From: Moritella sp. JT01
GTDB taxonomy: Bacteria > Pseudomonadota > Gammaproteobacteria > Enterobacterales > Moritellaceae
DNA length: 64,000 nucleotides
Assembly (NCBI RefSeq): GCF_001574435.1
Contig: NZ_LOCN01000006.1
Coordinates: 199,822-263,821 of the forward strand
Reading direction: 5' to 3'
Of this stretch, positions 1 through 8,870 are shown piece after piece; within the stretch, counting starts at the first letter, position 1, and every line of letters starts with the position of its first letter. The notes under the pieces were generated by a model, which saw only the letters and a list, made by a program, of their open reading frames with translations, was not told where the DNA came from and did no database searches. A program made the position numbers and the translations under genes.

Positions 1-248
1 CCTGGATTGATAGGAATAGCCCAACCAGACACCAAGGCATCGCCATTACGCATCCAGGCTGTTAATTGTGTTTTCAATACTGAATCAGCTGTTGATATCA
101 ATGCATCAAAGTCAGATTGCGCATTAACGGGGACTATTTTGTTTATGTTCAACGTACCAACACCGATAAACAATGCTGAACGTTCCACTTCTTTTGTTGC
201 TCCGCTACCCGTATTTAATGCGGTAACTAAAACCTTGCCCTGTGCCAT
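1..248 (-). CDS. Phage tail sheath protein, N-terminal part (runs off the window)
   Basis: The minus-strand frame opens with ATG at 246-248 and stays open to the window edge, giving about 82 residues beginning MAQGKVLVTALNTGSG. It lies directly after the tail completion genes S and R, where HP1/K139-type P2-like phages place their contractile tail sheath gene, and the N-terminus resembles the DUF2586-type sheath family. The role would be a subunit of the contractile sheath. Only the N-terminus is visible, so no domain can be verified; the name rests mainly on position and on a remembered family resemblance. Confidence 0.5.
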   Translation of the reverse strand, partial: MAQGKVLVTALNTGSGATKEVERSALFIGVGTLNINKIVPVNAQSDFDALISTADSVLKTQLTAWMRNGDALVSGWAIPINP

Positions 249-260
249 ATATTTACCTTT

Positions 261-905
261 TTAGCGGAGGCGAAATGCCTCGTCCAACATGTAGTTTTTT
301 AACTCTGTTTGTTCATTTCTGTTTTGGCCCATGAACGAACGGGCTGGTAACTTAACGTCCCAACTGGATTTAGCCTTTTTGTTACCGCGTAAAATACGCA
401 GTATCAAACCAGCTTGTCCCACGGATATATTCTCGGTTATCCATTTAAGCGACGGTGCTTTCCAGCCTTTACCGCGCTTCTTTCTGACCTTATAACCACT
501 GTCACGCAGTGATTTAGCTTGCCTGCGTGACGCTTTACCACGGTAATCAGGGGTACCATTGTCTTTCGCTGCCTGCTTAGCCGTTTGCGTTAATGTGATC
601 CCTTCTTGGTGAACTCGCGCTATTTGCCCTAACCGTTTATTACCAAAGGTAACTTTCGCGTTATTGGGTGTGGTGTGTACCTGGATACCTTTACCCAGTC
701 GCTTTAACATGCGTTTTTTACGACCATCACTGCGGCCTTGCCAATTGGTACCGGATAACCCTTTCTGCCCTTTTAATCGGGCTTTGGTATCTCGCCTAAC
801 TTGTCGACCAGCACCGCGTAAAATACGGCGACGCTTATTGGCATCGAGCGTTAACAGGTCTAATTGCTTTAACGCGTTATCAGTGGAGATACCAAGACTA
901 AGCAT
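261..905 (-). CDS. S: Phage virion morphogenesis / tail completion protein (gpS-like)
   Basis: A 214-residue, very basic protein rich in Lys and Arg, with ATG at 903-905. It matches the tail completion protein family of P2 gpS (phage virion morphogenesis family), which caps the tail so that head and tail can join. It follows the gpR-like gene by 3 bases and precedes the sheath gene, so it is part of a translationally compact late operon transcribed leftwards. P2 gpS is about 150 residues; the extra length fits the longer versions seen in HP1/K139-like phages. No catalytic motif is expected. Confidence 0.75.
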   Translation of the reverse strand: MLSLGISTDNALKQLDLLTLDANKRRRILRGAGRQVRRDTKARLKGQKGLSGTNWQGRSDGRKKRMLKRLGKGIQVHTTPNNAKVTFGNKRLGQIARVHQEGITLTQTAKQAAKDNGTPDYRGKASRRQAKSLRDSGYKVRKKRGKGWKAPSLKWITENISVGQAGLILRILRGNKKAKSSWDVKLPARSFMGQNRNEQTELKNYMLDEAFRLR

Positions 906-908
906 GTT

Positions 909-1394
909 CTACCTCGCCACACACTCGGCATCTAATTCAAATGCAGCTGCAATCCAAAGACTCTGTTCACCAAAATCAAAACGCTTGGTTTCGCCTTGAA
1001 ATTCCAATTCAAACGGCCCGTTCATGTCTTCAACTAGCATCACATCTTCTGCGAACCGCTCGATTGTTAATTCGATTTCAGCACTGTTATCGTCATTAAT
1101 ATCCAGGCTAAATTCCACATCATGGCTGTCGTCTTTCTCTGCATTTGTCATTAACCAGAAACTCACATAGGTTGCGATCAATTCAACAGGCGCATTGCAT
1201 GGGTTAATGCTGATCACACCACTGTAATAAAAACGCGCGGCGAGCAATCCTGTTCCGTTTATTCGTTTACTGGCGTGTTCAATACGTCCGCCTTCAATCC
1301 AACTATCAAACTCGCCAGCCCTGGCTAAATGTCGTCCCTTGTAAGTGGCCGATACCAGGTACTGCACTAAACGCTGTAATTTGCTTTGGCTCAT
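909..1394 (-). CDS. R: Phage tail completion protein (gpR-like)
   Basis: A 161-residue protein starting MSQSKLQRLVQYL, matching the P2 gpR tail-completion family, which acts with gpS late in tail assembly. The start overlaps the end of the L-like gene by 4 bases, which suggests translational coupling. The C-terminal half is acidic (several Asp/Glu pairs at about residues 90-130). In P2 the genes X, Y, K and lysABC lie between L and R; here R follows L directly, so the usual X gene and lysis block are absent from this place. Confidence 0.75.
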   Translation of the reverse strand: MSQSKLQRLVQYLVSATYKGRHLARAGEFDSWIEGGRIEHASKRINGTGLLAARFYYSGVISINPCNAPVELIATYVSFWLMTNAEKDDSHDVEFSLDINDDNSAEIELTIERFAEDVMLVEDMNGPFELEFQGETKRFDFGEQSLWIAAAFELDAECVAR

Positions 1395-1894
1395 ATCAAT
1401 TCAACACCTGAACGCGTTACCTTCATCATTTGACGTAAGGCGGTATCGCTTTCTGCTAACCAGTATTCTTGATTGTCACTGGCCATCACTTGCTGTGCTG
1501 CACGTTGGTCGCGATGCGTTTCACCTAGACGGCTGATTAACAACTTGGCCTTAGCGCGACAATACACTGCGCGTTGGTACATAAGGATTAATGTATTCAC
1601 GCCATTAATTTCATCAACGCTCACATCTTGTAACTGTTCGATCTGTTGCCAATGACGTAATCGATACCTTGCCAGTGCTTGGTTAACATCGAGCATGGCG
1701 AGTACTAATGTTCGCTTAACCTGTTCGATGTTGTTGGCGTACTCCGTCGCTATCGCGTAATCAGTGATAAATTCAGCAGTGCCAAGGTCTGGATAAAAGC
1801 CGTTGTTGGCTACATTTTCATTGCTTACTTGTGCGTGTGGCATGCCCGCTAAATTCATCACATTACTCACTTCTAATAGGTCGGCTCTGGCCAC
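1391..1894 (-). CDS. L: Head completion/stabilisation protein (gpL-like)
   Basis: A protein of up to 167 residues of the P2 gpL family, which stabilises the DNA-filled capsid and helps form the head-tail joint. The family-typical motif NGFYP lies near residue 32, followed by a helical region. The longest frame uses GTG at 1892-1894 without a clear ribosome site. ATG at 1856-1858, preceded by AGAAGTGAG on the coding strand, gives 155 residues and may be the real start. It overlaps gene R by 4 bases. About 100 bp separate it from gene M. Confidence 0.75.
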   Translation of the reverse strand: MARADLLEVSNVMNLAGMPHAQVSNENVANNGFYPDLGTAEFITDYAIATEYANNIEQVKRTLVLAMLDVNQALARYRLRHWQQIEQLQDVSVDEINGVNTLILMYQRAVYCRAKAKLLISRLGETHRDQRAAQQVMASDNQEYWLAESDTALRQMMKVTRSGVELI

Positions 1895-1994
1895 TGCGAT
1901 AAGGAGCCCATTTCACTACTGTGAATAAGTCCAACGCAGCCGAGCCGGTGGCGCGAGAGTTGTTACAATTCTTTTTACAAAGACTGCCAATAAA

Positions 1995-2750
1995 CTAAAG
2001 TTCGGTTTCTTTACCAATGGTGTTGGCGATTTCTCTGACCATCTTTTTAACGCCCGCTTTGTCGTTTAACGCGGTTGCTTTGGTGCCGTAGGTATAGGCA
2101 TTGCCCAGGTTAAATACGCTTTGTTCTAGCTTTGCAGCCATGGCGTATAACTTGCCGCCTATCAATTCACTTAACCGCCATTGGTGCGTGTCGAGCAAAT
2201 GGATAAACTGGGTAAATAAGTGAATCACTTGACTGCGCTCTACTGCGTCACGGCCTTGGCTTAAGTGTTTAGCGCCTTCGTCATAGAGTTGGTCTATCAA
2301 AAAGGTCGGCCAATCTTGGGTACTAAAGCGCCCTGGTAAACGTTGGTTTTGCGTCACTAACAAGGGTACAAAGTCAAAGGCGGTTTTCCAGTGGCCAAGG
2401 TCAACAAGCCAAATCACCACCCAAGCCAACACCATGTTCTGGTGGTCTGTACCTTGTGTTTGATAGCGGCGTAAATAATCCAGGTATTGATGGTTCTCAA
2501 TGGCCTTGGCTTTGTATTCAAGCTTGTCTTCCATGTGCGAAAACTTTTTAAGTTGAACAAGGTCTGAATCCATTGCCACTTTGAAAAAATCAAACTCGTC
2601 CATGATGCTTTCGGTGCGGCTTGATTCTATTGGGACTAACTTGCCAACTCGGTTTGCTGGATCGGCAAATTGGTCAATAAGGTCGCTTGCCAAATCCACA
2701 TCGATAATAGCGGCATGGGTTTTACGCTGATTACGTTTTACTATGCTCAT
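1995..2750 (-). CDS. M: Terminase small subunit (gpM)
   Basis: A 251-residue protein matching the P2 gpM terminase endonuclease subunit family. In P2-type phages gpM recognises and cuts cos DNA and works with the gpP ATPase during packaging. The N-terminus is basic (VKRNQRKTH), and a central stretch around residues 60-130 carries the family-typical VLAWVVIWLVDLG segment. Position between capsid gene N and completion gene L is the standard P2 order. It is transcribed leftwards in the late capsid operon. Confidence 0.85.
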   Translation of the reverse strand: MSIVKRNQRKTHAAIIDVDLASDLIDQFADPANRVGKLVPIESSRTESIMDEFDFFKVAMDSDLVQLKKFSHMEDKLEYKAKAIENHQYLDYLRRYQTQGTDHQNMVLAWVVIWLVDLGHWKTAFDFVPLLVTQNQRLPGRFSTQDWPTFLIDQLYDEGAKHLSQGRDAVERSQVIHLFTQFIHLLDTHQWRLSELIGGKLYAMAAKLEQSVFNLGNAYTYGTKATALNDKAGVKKMVREIANTIGKETEL

Positions 2751-2830
2751 TTCAAAAAACTCTCTGCTTGGTAAATAACTGGCTTACCGTGATAAGCCAG
2801 TACTTGATTCATCTACTGATTAAAAATCGG

Positions 2831-3916
2831 TTAAGACCAAACCCAGTGCGCAGGGTTATCCGCGTCAAAATCACCGGCTGCCACGGCAGGGTCTTTGACC
2901 TTATCCAGCTTTATGCTGCTAGCTTCAAAGAATGCGATCTTTTCCATGTCGTTGATGTAGTAACAATCGTTACGTGATTGATAATCTTCGACACGTTTCT
3001 TCTTGGCGTTGTTTTCAATCGAGGTGCGCGTTGAACCTGATTGCACGTAATGACAAAGGTTATCGAACGAGGTGATTAAGATGCCGCGCTCTGGGAAGAA
3101 CGGCACCTTATACGCTTTCAAACCACCGAATGTTTCAATGATCTGCTCTAACTCGATCTTGTCTTTTTCGCTCGGGGTATGGGCTTGCTTGGCATAGAGC
3201 TTGTTCTTTTCTTTGGATAACAGTTCATCACCAATAATGGCGACTAAACCAATGCGCTTATGGGCTGGAATGGCTTGTAGTAAATCATGCACGGTTTGAT
3301 CAAGGTTTTCATAATCACCGCCTGCGCCGATACGGATCTCACCGTCTTTTTGTTCACCATCGGCAAACACATTGGCGGGATTGTCACGACGAACCAGCTG
3401 GAACCAACCGATGTTCACATCATCCATCATGGGGAATGCTGCGATATCCGTTACTTTCTCAGCGCTAGTACCGTTCCAGCCAATCTTGATGATATCCAGT
3501 GCAATGGCTTGACGAACGTGAGCACGAAAACGACTGTGGAAGTCTGGGAACTTGGCCCACATGTCCATGCGTTGCCACGTAATGTGGGTATCGCATTCAA
3601 CCGCATAACAACGGTATTCACGGTCAGTTAAACCCAGTGGGTCTTTGGTACTACGACTTTTAGTTTCATCCGTTTCAACGCCTGCACGACCAGTGACACC
3701 GCCACTGATACCTGCCGTAATTGAACTGCCGACTAAATCATCGACCATTTGTGTATCAATGCGCTGTAAGAATTCTGCACTTTGATATACCTGGTCATAT
3801 AGCGTCTGCTCAATCGACGGCTCGACACTGAACTGTTCAGATACGGAGGCAACCCCGTAATTGACAGCCAATGCAGACACAACCGCGGCAAAAACTTGTG
3901 TTGTTTTAAGCTTCAT
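2831..3916 (-). CDS. N: Major capsid protein (gpN, P2 family)
   Basis: A 361-residue P2-family major capsid protein; P2 gpN is 357 residues. It forms the T=7 procapsid with scaffold gpO and is cleaved at its N-terminus. The conserved region DPLGLTDREYRCYAVECDTH (about residues 91-110) and the C-terminal ADNPAHWVW are typical of Vibrio/Pasteurella versions. It lies 17 bp downstream of the scaffold gene, as in P2. Confidence 0.95.
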   Translation of the reverse strand: MKLKTTQVFAAVVSALAVNYGVASVSEQFSVEPSIEQTLYDQVYQSAEFLQRIDTQMVDDLVGSSITAGISGGVTGRAGVETDETKSRSTKDPLGLTDREYRCYAVECDTHITWQRMDMWAKFPDFHSRFRAHVRQAIALDIIKIGWNGTSAEKVTDIAAFPMMDDVNIGWFQLVRRDNPANVFADGEQKDGEIRIGAGGDYENLDQTVHDLLQAIPAHKRIGLVAIIGDELLSKEKNKLYAKQAHTPSEKDKIELEQIIETFGGLKAYKVPFFPERGILITSFDNLCHYVQSGSTRTSIENNAKKKRVEDYQSRNDCYYINDMEKIAFFEASSIKLDKVKDPAVAAGDFDADNPAHWVWS

Positions 3917-3933
3917 TAATTTGGTTCCTATTG

Positions 3934-4860
3934 CTAAAGAAGGTTGTGGTATTTGGCATTTTCACCAAGGTGTTCTTCTTCACCATCAGTGGTTGTTGAT
4001 GCTGGGTCTTTGATTGCATCGTTCACGGTTTTAGTCAGCGCTGCAATTTGTTCAACCAAGCCATTAACCTTGCCATCAATAGCCGAGAATTCAGCCGTTG
4101 GTTCACCTGTACTTGTGTCTGCTTCGGTACCCGTATTCACATCATCTGTCGGTGCTGTGGTCGTATTTTGCTTAGCAAGTAAGTCTTGCGTTGCTTGGGT
4201 ATTTGCTTCGAGCGTTTGGCTAAATTTAAGCAATGGTTCACCGAGCGCGTCGGTCATTGCTGCGGCAAGTTCTTCGCGGGTCATATCGTCATTGTCCTTT
4301 TTAAAATTAAAGAGTTGTTTAAACAGGCTCTTGGTGGGTTTGGCCGCTTCATCTAACGCTAATGACACCTTGAATAGGTCAGTATCTGAAGATGTATGAT
4401 TAGTGTTGTCTTTGTCTTGCTGACCAAAGTGAATGCGGTCGGTGTAGGTACTGGCGGGATAATCCGTCACGGCCAACCCAGTTAAATAGGTTTGCCCTGA
4501 CTTCATAAAATCACGGTCAATTTCGATACTGAAATATACGGCTTGGTCAGCTTGGTTTAGTTGCACAAATGATGCGTTCGGCGATAACACGGCATATAAG
4601 ACTTTAATACCGTCTTCATTTTTAGCTGTGCTTAAGGCAATCACATCACCGAGCATGCCGCCATTAAGTTCTACGCCATGTAAATTCTTTGCCGCCCAAC
4701 CCGACCAATTACATTCGTGGTCTAAATTGATGCGTGCGCCGTACTTTTTATACTTGTAAGTGGTAACAATATCGTCGATATCTTTTTCTGATATTTCGCG
4801 ACCATCTACCGTTAACCCCATGGCGGCAATGGCAAGTGGAATTGTGCGTAACTGAGCCAT
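3934..4860 (-). CDS. O: Capsid scaffolding protein with protease domain (gpO)
   Basis: A 308-residue protein of the P2 gpO family: an N-terminal serine protease domain (about residues 1-165) that processes the capsid proteins, then an acidic, Thr-rich, partly coiled C-terminal scaffold domain. Candidate catalytic residues are His48 (NLDHECNWSG) and a Ser in YFSIEID near residue 131, as in gpO where a His and a Ser are essential. It is the first gene of the leftward capsid operon, divergent from terminase gene P. Confidence 0.9.
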   Translation of the reverse strand: MAQLRTIPLAIAAMGLTVDGREISEKDIDDIVTTYKYKKYGARINLDHECNWSGWAAKNLHGVELNGGMLGDVIALSTAKNEDGIKVLYAVLSPNASFVQLNQADQAVYFSIEIDRDFMKSGQTYLTGLAVTDYPASTYTDRIHFGQQDKDNTNHTSSDTDLFKVSLALDEAAKPTKSLFKQLFNFKKDNDDMTREELAAAMTDALGEPLLKFSQTLEANTQATQDLLAKQNTTTAPTDDVNTGTEADTSTGEPTAEFSAIDGKVNGLVEQIAALTKTVNDAIKDPASTTTDGEEEHLGENAKYHNLL

Positions 4861-5050
4861 GTTGTTTCCTGTTTAATGTCAAAGTGAATCTAAGTGAGAC
4901 CAATTTTGCCCGCAGAATAGGCCTTAATCCATCACATTAAATCCGCTAAGTTCCGATCTTGACGATGGCGGAATAACACGGAAATCTTCTTAAAGAATTA
5001 CGTGTTTTAGGGTTATAAACTTGTCGCTTGTTCTTACCAACAGGCCAGTT
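4861..5050. promoter_or_regulatory. Divergent late promoter region between gpO and gpP
   Basis: This 190-bp gap separates the leftward O-N-M-L-R-S operon from the rightward P-Q operon, as in P2 where it carries two late promoters activated by Ogr. I searched it for the published Ogr/Delta box (TGT-N12-ACA) and found no exact copy, so either the site has diverged or a different spacing is used. The function is inferred from position. Confidence 0.55.
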
Positions 5051-6856
5051 ATGAAACCGAGGACTCCCCGATATACACCCGAAATGATTAAAACGGCGCG
5101 TGACCATTATGTTTTTGGTGGGCTGACGTTTGATGAGATTTCAGAAATTGACGGTATGCCAAGTGCAAGGTCATTACGACGTTGGGCGGATGATGGCAGC
5201 TGGAATGAACTGTGCCCGTCGCTTAATGCCGAGACTGCGATTGCACGACGTATTGTGTTATTGGCTGATCGCGACGTTAAAAGTGAAGCGGACTATAAAG
5301 AACTGGATTTCCTGACCAAACAGCAATGTGCGTTAAATCAGTCACGCTTGCCCAGTGCCGGTATAACGAAGAAATACGGTAATGCGCCTGCAGCGGCTGA
5401 TCCCCAACATGAACAGGCAAGTGAGCGAACTAGTAAAAGTAAGAAACGTCAGAAGAAGATTAAGAATGATGTGTCTAGTATCACCAAGGAAATGCTGGAT
5501 ACACTCAAAGACAACCTGCTCTACCCGCACCAATTACACTGGTTTGAACATCAAGATTACCGTAGCCGTTTTATATTAAAGCCGCGTCAGATTGGCGCGA
5601 CTTTCTATTTTGCGTTTGAGGCGTTTTATGATGCTGTGGTGAATGGCCGTAATAAGATCTTCATTTCTGCATCACGTGACCAGGCAGAGATATTCAAGGC
5701 CAATATTATTGCCTTATGTCGTGAACAGTTTGGTATTGAGCTAAGCGGCTCACCACTGACCATGCGCAACAAAGGCAAGACGACAACTCTGTATTTCAAA
5801 TCAACCAATGCCCGTACTGCACAATCGGCGTCTGGCGACTTGTATATTGATGAAGTGTTTTGGATCCCGAAGTTTAAAGAGTTACGTAGTCTTGCCCAGG
5901 CAATGGCGACCCATAAAGATTTTCGTATTACCTATTTTAGTACGCCGTCGGTGACTAGCCATGAAGCTTATGATTTGTGGAATGGTCGCTGGTACCGAAA
6001 AACTAAGGCCTGTAATGATCCCGAGTTTGCCATTGATGTTAGCCACAAAACTTTAAAGCATGGCTTGCTTTGTGACGATGGTATTTGGCGTCAAAAGCTC
6101 AATGTTTATGATGTGGTGAAACAAGGCTTTGACCGCATTGATATTAGCATTCTGGAAAATGAGTATTCTACCGAAGAGTTTAACAACCTCTTCATGTGCA
6201 AGTTTATTGATGATGCCCACAGTGCGTTTAGCCTTAAACAACTGATGGCCTGTGTCGGTAATAGCAAGAAATGGACTGACTTTGACCCAACTTGGTCACG
6301 CCCTTATGCCATGAAGCCGGTGGTGATTGGTTTTGACCCTGCGCGAACGCGAGACATTGCCTCGGTCGTGGTCTTGAGTTTACCGCTTGGCCCTGACGAT
6401 AAGTTCCGGTTATTGGAATCACTTAATTTAAGTGGTAACGATTTTGAAACCATGGCCAGTGAAATTAAAGAACTCACCCTTAAATATCATGTTGTGCATA
6501 TCGGTGTTGATACAACTGGTATGGGCTTGGGTGTGTTTGAACTAATACAAAAGTTCTTCCCTCTGGCGATGCCGATTCATTACAACCCGCACAACAAAAA
6601 CAAGATGGTGATTAAGGCGCTTAATGTCATTGGCAAGAAGCGTTTTGAGTTCGATGAGAATTCGGTGATGGTTGCCAGCAGCTTTATTAATATTCGCAAA
6701 AAGGTAGTTGGTGACCAGATTAGTTATGCAACCAACCGCACTGCAGCAACAGGCCATGCTGATATTGCCTGGGCAATCATGCACGCCATGATTTACGAAC
6801 CATTATCTGGTGACAGCTCGAGCACCAGAACGTCAATAGGATTAGATGCCGCATAA
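5051..6856 (+). CDS. P: Terminase large subunit / packaging ATPase (gpP)
   Basis: About 601 residues of the P2 gpP family. An N-terminal helix-turn-helix (GLTFDEISEIDGMPSARSLR) is followed by the packaging ATPase, with a Walker-A-like KPRQIGAT at about residue 178 and a Walker-B-like LYIDEVFW at about 265, then a C-terminal nuclease region opening with IGFDPARTRD. The frame is open from a TTG at 5021, but the ATG at 5051 (MKPRTPRYTPEM) is where the family alignment normally begins. The stop overlaps the portal ATG by one base. It packages DNA with gpM. Confidence 0.93.
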   Translation: MKPRTPRYTPEMIKTARDHYVFGGLTFDEISEIDGMPSARSLRRWADDGSWNELCPSLNAETAIARRIVLLADRDVKSEADYKELDFLTKQQCALNQSRLPSAGITKKYGNAPAAADPQHEQASERTSKSKKRQKKIKNDVSSITKEMLDTLKDNLLYPHQLHWFEHQDYRSRFILKPRQIGATFYFAFEAFYDAVVNGRNKIFISASRDQAEIFKANIIALCREQFGIELSGSPLTMRNKGKTTTLYFKSTNARTAQSASGDLYIDEVFWIPKFKELRSLAQAMATHKDFRITYFSTPSVTSHEAYDLWNGRWYRKTKACNDPEFAIDVSHKTLKHGLLCDDGIWRQKLNVYDVVKQGFDRIDISILENEYSTEEFNNLFMCKFIDDAHSAFSLKQLMACVGNSKKWTDFDPTWSRPYAMKPVVIGFDPARTRDIASVVVLSLPLGPDDKFRLLESLNLSGNDFETMASEIKELTLKYHVVHIGVDTTGMGLGVFELIQKFFPLAMPIHYNPHNKNKMVIKALNVIGKKRFEFDENSVMVASSFINIRKKVVGDQISYATNRTAATGHADIAWAIMHAMIYEPLSGDSSSTRTSIGLDAA

Positions 6857-7896
6857 TGAATTCAACTAAGAGTACGACAGCAGAACCGGTGAAAGACAAA
6901 TCCATCGATACGTTTAGCTTTGGCGACCCTGAGCCGTGTTTAGATAATCGCATGACTGAATACATCGGGCTTTACGCTGACATGGACGGTCTATATTCAC
7001 CGCCCGTGAGTTTGGCGGGCTTGATTAAACTGCTGCGTGTTAATGCCCAACATGGTCCTATTTTATATTTTAAACGCAATATGATTTTGAAATGGTTTAA
7101 GCCTAATTCGCTATTAACGCGGCGCACCTTTAAGAAGTTTGCGTTTGATTATTGTTGGGCGGCGAATGCGTACCTGCAGGTAATTAAAAATACCTTCGGT
7201 AATGTGATTAAGTTAAGGCATTTACCTGCGTTATCGATGCGCTATACCTCAACACCTGGTGTTTATGCACAGCGGTTAAGTAATGGCAAGGTGCTGCGGT
7301 TTAAAAAAGGGGAAGTTATTCACCTAAAAGAATACGACCCTAACCAGGGTATCTATGGTATTCCCCAATATTATGGCGGTATTCAGTCTGCGCTTTTAAA
7401 CGAAGATGCCACCCTGTTCCGCCGTAAGTATTACAAGAACGGCGCACATATGGGGTTTATCTTCTCGATGGCAGATCCCAATTTATCGACCGATGATGAA
7501 AATGATTTGAAAGCAGCAATCAAAGATTCTCGCGGTGTGGGTAACTTCCGCAGTTTATTTATTAATAACCGCAGTGGTAAGGCTGACGCTGAGAAGGCTA
7601 TTAAGATTATTCCGGTGGGTGATATATCGACCAAGGATGAATTTGAGCGCATTAAGAAGATGACGTTAAACGATATGTTGAGTATGCACCGCGCCCAGGA
7701 AGCGTTAAGCGGTCAAACATCGGGTGATAGTCCGGGCTTTGGTGATTTGGATAAAATCACCCGGGCTTATTACAACAATGAAGTGGTTCCTATGCAGCAG
7801 GACATGCTGGAAATTAACGAGTATTTACCTGCTGCGCTGCATATTAAATTTGCAGAGCCAGCGTATTCCGACTTAAACCCGAGGAGTGAAGACTGA
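6856..7896 (+). CDS. Q: Portal protein (gpQ)
   Basis: A 346-residue phage portal protein of the PBSX/P2 gpQ family (P2 gpQ is 344). It forms the dodecameric portal at one capsid vertex through which DNA is packaged. Typical segments visible are LYADMDGLYSPPVSLAGL near the N-terminus and the stretch YYKNGAHMGFIF near residue 194. It starts on the last base of gene P and ends with TGATG, coupling it to the membrane-protein gene that follows. P2 has cos soon after Q; here extra genes intervene. Confidence 0.93.
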   Translation: MNSTKSTTAEPVKDKSIDTFSFGDPEPCLDNRMTEYIGLYADMDGLYSPPVSLAGLIKLLRVNAQHGPILYFKRNMILKWFKPNSLLTRRTFKKFAFDYCWAANAYLQVIKNTFGNVIKLRHLPALSMRYTSTPGVYAQRLSNGKVLRFKKGEVIHLKEYDPNQGIYGIPQYYGGIQSALLNEDATLFRRKYYKNGAHMGFIFSMADPNLSTDDENDLKAAIKDSRGVGNFRSLFINNRSGKADAEKAIKIIPVGDISTKDEFERIKKMTLNDMLSMHRAQEALSGQTSGDSPGFGDLDKITRAYYNNEVVPMQQDMLEINEYLPAALHIKFAEPAYSDLNPRSED

Positions 7897-8219
7897 TGGA
7901 AGAACTGATTGTTTTTATAAGGCAATGGGGGCAGCTGTGTTTGTTGTCGTTATTGGCCGCCGCAACACAAATGTATATGTCTGGTACCCGAATTACGTTT
8001 TTTCATTATTTTATGTCGGTGTTGATGGCGATTTTGTCGGCGTACATTGCGGACAGTTTTTGTCGTTGGCTTGGATTAGATGAAGGGTTGAAGACTGGCA
8101 TTATTGGTATTGCAGCGTATGTAGCGCCGCATATTTTAACGGGGTTAAATGCCCTAGCGAAAGCGGTATCAAAAGACCCTAAGCACTTTTTAGATATTAT
8201 TATGAGGAATAAATCATGA
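7896..8219 (+). CDS. Putative phage holin (small membrane protein)
   Basis: A 107-residue protein with about three hydrophobic segments (residues 12-30, 33-57 and 66-90), a short polar N-terminus and a basic tail ending IMRNKS, all features of holins. It is coupled to portal gene Q (TGATG) and to the next gene (ATGA), and has a GAGGAG ribosome site. P2 holin Y lies between X and K; here no holin is found there, so this gene after Q is the likely replacement. Which holin family it belongs to is not certain from sequence alone. Confidence 0.6.
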   Translation: MEELIVFIRQWGQLCLLSLLAAATQMYMSGTRITFFHYFMSVLMAILSAYIADSFCRWLGLDEGLKTGIIGIAAYVAPHILTGLNALAKAVSKDPKHFLDIIMRNKS

Positions 8220-8665
8220 GTTGGCTTACTTCGTTATTTAGTTTTATTTCAGCACCGATTGCGGATTTATCGGGTAGCTATCGAGAGCGTAAACGTATTG
8301 CAGCAGAAATGGCGGCATCGATTGCGACTGCAGAAGGTAACCTTAAGTTGGCCAAGTTGGATGCTGAAGCCAAACGGTTAGCGAACCAGGAAGGTAACGA
8401 TGCTGATTATGATCTGCAGGTGTTGAAGAACCGGCGCGAATCGATAATGGATGAAATCATTATTACTGTGTTTTTAGGATTATTCATTGCCCACTTTATA
8501 CCACAGCTGCAGCCGTATATGGCGGCAGGTTGGCAGGCGATGGGTTATAAAGGCGCGCCCTGGTACTTTGAATTTGTGATTGTGGGTATTGCGGTATCAA
8601 CGTTGGGGTTAATGCGGTTGTTCCGGGCATTCTGGGGGAGTAAGAATACTAAAGGGGCTGGTTAA
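8216..8665 (+). CDS. Small phage membrane protein, possible second holin/lysis factor
   Basis: A 149-residue protein with an amphipathic N-terminus, a charged coiled segment (about residues 20-80, rich in Ala, Glu, Lys and Arg) and two hydrophobic helices near 83-100 and 119-138. The layout recalls the three-helix holin family of gene-transfer-agent type, but I cannot confirm this. Its ATG overlaps the preceding stop (ATGA) with GAGGAA upstream, so both are translated from the P-Q late transcript. I infer a role in lysis or membrane modification. Confidence 0.5.
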   Translation: MSWLTSLFSFISAPIADLSGSYRERKRIAAEMAASIATAEGNLKLAKLDAEAKRLANQEGNDADYDLQVLKNRRESIMDEIIITVFLGLFIAHFIPQLQPYMAAGWQAMGYKGAPWYFEFVIVGIAVSTLGLMRLFRAFWGSKNTKGAG

Positions 8666-8710
8666 CCCTTTAGTAAATAAAGGCAAGCTACTATTAATTT
8701 GTAGTAGCTT
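8651..8710 (+). terminator. Stem-loops at the end of the P-Q-holin operon
   Basis: Two inverted repeats follow the last late gene. AAAGGG (8651-8656) pairs with CCCTTT (8666-8671) across the stop codon, and AAGCTACTA (8685-8693) pairs perfectly with TAGTAGCTT (8702-8710) around an 8-base loop. No long T-run follows, so this may be a weak or processing hairpin rather than a classical terminator. Confidence 0.45.
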
Positions 8711-8870
8711 CACTGTTCGATTTACATAAAATATGGCTAAATTGAGATTAACGCCTAAATCATACGTTTTACTATGCAGACCATACCTGAATTTACCACT
8801 TAAAACACTGAGACTAAAAGAAGCTAGTATCCTGAATATAATAAATCGTATTGACGAATTTGTTATCTCT

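Noticed and set aside
3944..4399. Long plus-strand frame opposite the scaffold gene
   Set aside because: It is the antisense of the gpO C-terminus, low-complexity and without a ribosome site.
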